Assembly: GCA_017646885.1 (NCBI GenBank) | Contig: JAGCLR010000329.1 | Coordinates: 1 to 5,307, forward strand | Length of the DNA: 5,307 nucleotides | Reading direction: 5' to 3' | DNA from: Methanobrevibacter sp. | GTDB lineage: Archaea > Methanobacteriota > Methanobacteria > Methanobacteriales > Methanobacteriaceae | Part shown: in pieces, positions 4,756 through 5,307 of the stretch | How positions within the stretch are numbered: the stretch's first letter is position 1 | Layout of the letters: each line of letters begins with the position of its first letter | Notes under the pieces: model-generated | Told to the model about the DNA's origin: nothing | Database searches by the model: none | Seen by the model: only the letters and a program-made list of their open reading frames with translations | Position numbers and translations under genes: made by a program

Positions 4756-5307
4756 TTCCAAAAGCCATTCCATAAAGTCAATTGAACCGATAGGACATTC
4801 CAGATTATCAGATGCAATAGCTATTACCAAATCACGAATCTCTTCAACAGACTTGTCGCTTGCATCTATCTCATTGGTCTTTTCACCATAAAGATCATAA
4901 GCTTCTGCTGAACAGACCGCTAATGCTTCAGCTTCAAGATTCTCTTGAATCTTAGACTCAGAATAATTCCTTTCTTCAAGCCTATTTTTAAGAATAGCTG
5001 GATTTAAACGAAGGACAATCATCTTATCTGCACCTTCACAAAGATGAGACAAATGACCTTCCACTATTAAAACACAATCACTGCTTTTATCGATTTCATC
5101 GTTCAAGCATTCATTCAATCCATCAATGTCAATGACTTTATAGAATTTATCAGGATCTTCACCTATAACCAAATCATTTTCAATTGCAAAATCATTTATT
5201 CTAATAAGTTTTGAATCAAATCCATTATCTGACAAATAATCATTTAAGTTTGCAGCAACAGTTGTTTTTCCAGTGCATGGAGTGCCTGATATGAAAATAA
5301 CTGTATA
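4753..5307 (-). CDS. AK6/Fap7-type adenylate kinase, 5' end cut by window edge
   Basis: The frame stays open to the window edge, giving 184 residues and lacking only the initiator and perhaps a residue or two. An internal TTG at 5235 is not the start, because it would remove the P-loop. The Walker A motif GTPCTGKTT is at visible residues 8-16. Further AK6 hallmarks are VEGHLSHL at 82-89, VLRLNPAILKNRLEERNYSE at 98-117, the following KIQENLEAEAL, and the C-terminal CPIGSIDFMEWL at 171-182. AK6 enzymes convert ATP and AMP to ADP; the eukaryotic and archaeal Fap7 members bind ribosomal protein uS11 and act in small-subunit rRNA maturation. P10-C11-T12 in the P-loop resembles the usual GTPGTGK with Gly replaced by Cys. 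A terminator-like hairpin follows about 100 nt after the stop. Confidence 0.92.
   Translation of the reverse strand, partial: YTVIFISGTPCTGKTTVAANLNDYLSDNGFDSKLIRINDFAIENDLVIGEDPDKFYKVIDIDGLNECLNDEIDKSSDCVLIVEGHLSHLCEGADKMIVLRLNPAILKNRLEERNYSESKIQENLEAEALAVCSAEAYDLYGEKTNEIDASDKSVEEIRDLVIAIASDNLECPIGSIDFMEWLLE

Noticed and set aside
4709..4891. Plus-strand reading frame beginning with repeated Met-Ile-Asn-Arg units
   Set aside because: Its start is simply the 12-nt tandem repeat read in frame, and the rest is antisense to the well-supported kinase gene. It has no ribosome binding site and no family resemblance.
4753..5235. Kinase starting at the TTG at 5235
   Set aside because: The frame continues upstream to the window edge and encodes the Walker A loop, which the family requires, so the TTG is an internal leucine codon.

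Overview
This window comes from a very AT-rich methanogenic archaeon, most likely Methanobrevibacter or a close relative in Methanobacteriales. The evidence is the archaeal/eukaryotic-type gene set (prefoldin alpha, eL20, aIF6, eL31, eL39, eS19, PDCD5, Rpp21), the A/T-saturated intergenic DNA, and a gene order that I recall matching the Methanothermobacter MTH1611-1619 neighbourhood. The genus is an inference. No homology search was possible.

All eleven genes lie on the minus strand, so transcription runs from high to low coordinates. In that order they are: (1) an AK6/Fap7-type adenylate kinase at 4753-5307, missing only its first residue or few residues at the window edge; (2) a 348-bp gene-free interval at 4405-4752 with two short repeat arrays, a hairpin/oligo-T terminator, candidate TATA boxes and a 10-bp inverted repeat; (3) RNase P subunit Rpp21 (RNP4); (4) a CRM/YhbY-type RNA-binding protein that overlaps rnp4 and starts at TTG; (5) ribosomal protein eS19; (6) a PDCD5-family protein with a Gln-rich N-terminus; (7) a PP-loop ATP-pyrophosphatase-type protein of unknown substrate; (8) eL39, 51 aa; (9) eL31; (10) aIF6; (11) eL20 (L20a/LX); (12) prefoldin alpha, followed by a strong hairpin plus oligo-T terminator and about 80 bp with no gene.

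The common theme is making RNA and assembling ribosomes. AK6/Fap7 acts in small-subunit assembly with uS11. Rpp21 matures tRNA 5' ends. The CRM protein belongs to a family that binds pre-ribosomal or intron RNA. eS19 is a late small-subunit assembly protein. eL39, eL31 and eL20 are large-subunit proteins, and aIF6 keeps 50S from joining 30S too early. Prefoldin is a holdase for nascent chains. The PP-loop protein and PDCD5 are the two poorly understood members, and their position suggests a translation or RNA-modification role. I see no mobile element, CRISPR array, tRNA or rRNA. The window is mostly a conserved housekeeping cluster; the less ordinary signals are the intergenic repeat arrays, the overlapping TTG-started gene, and the orphan PP-loop enzyme.
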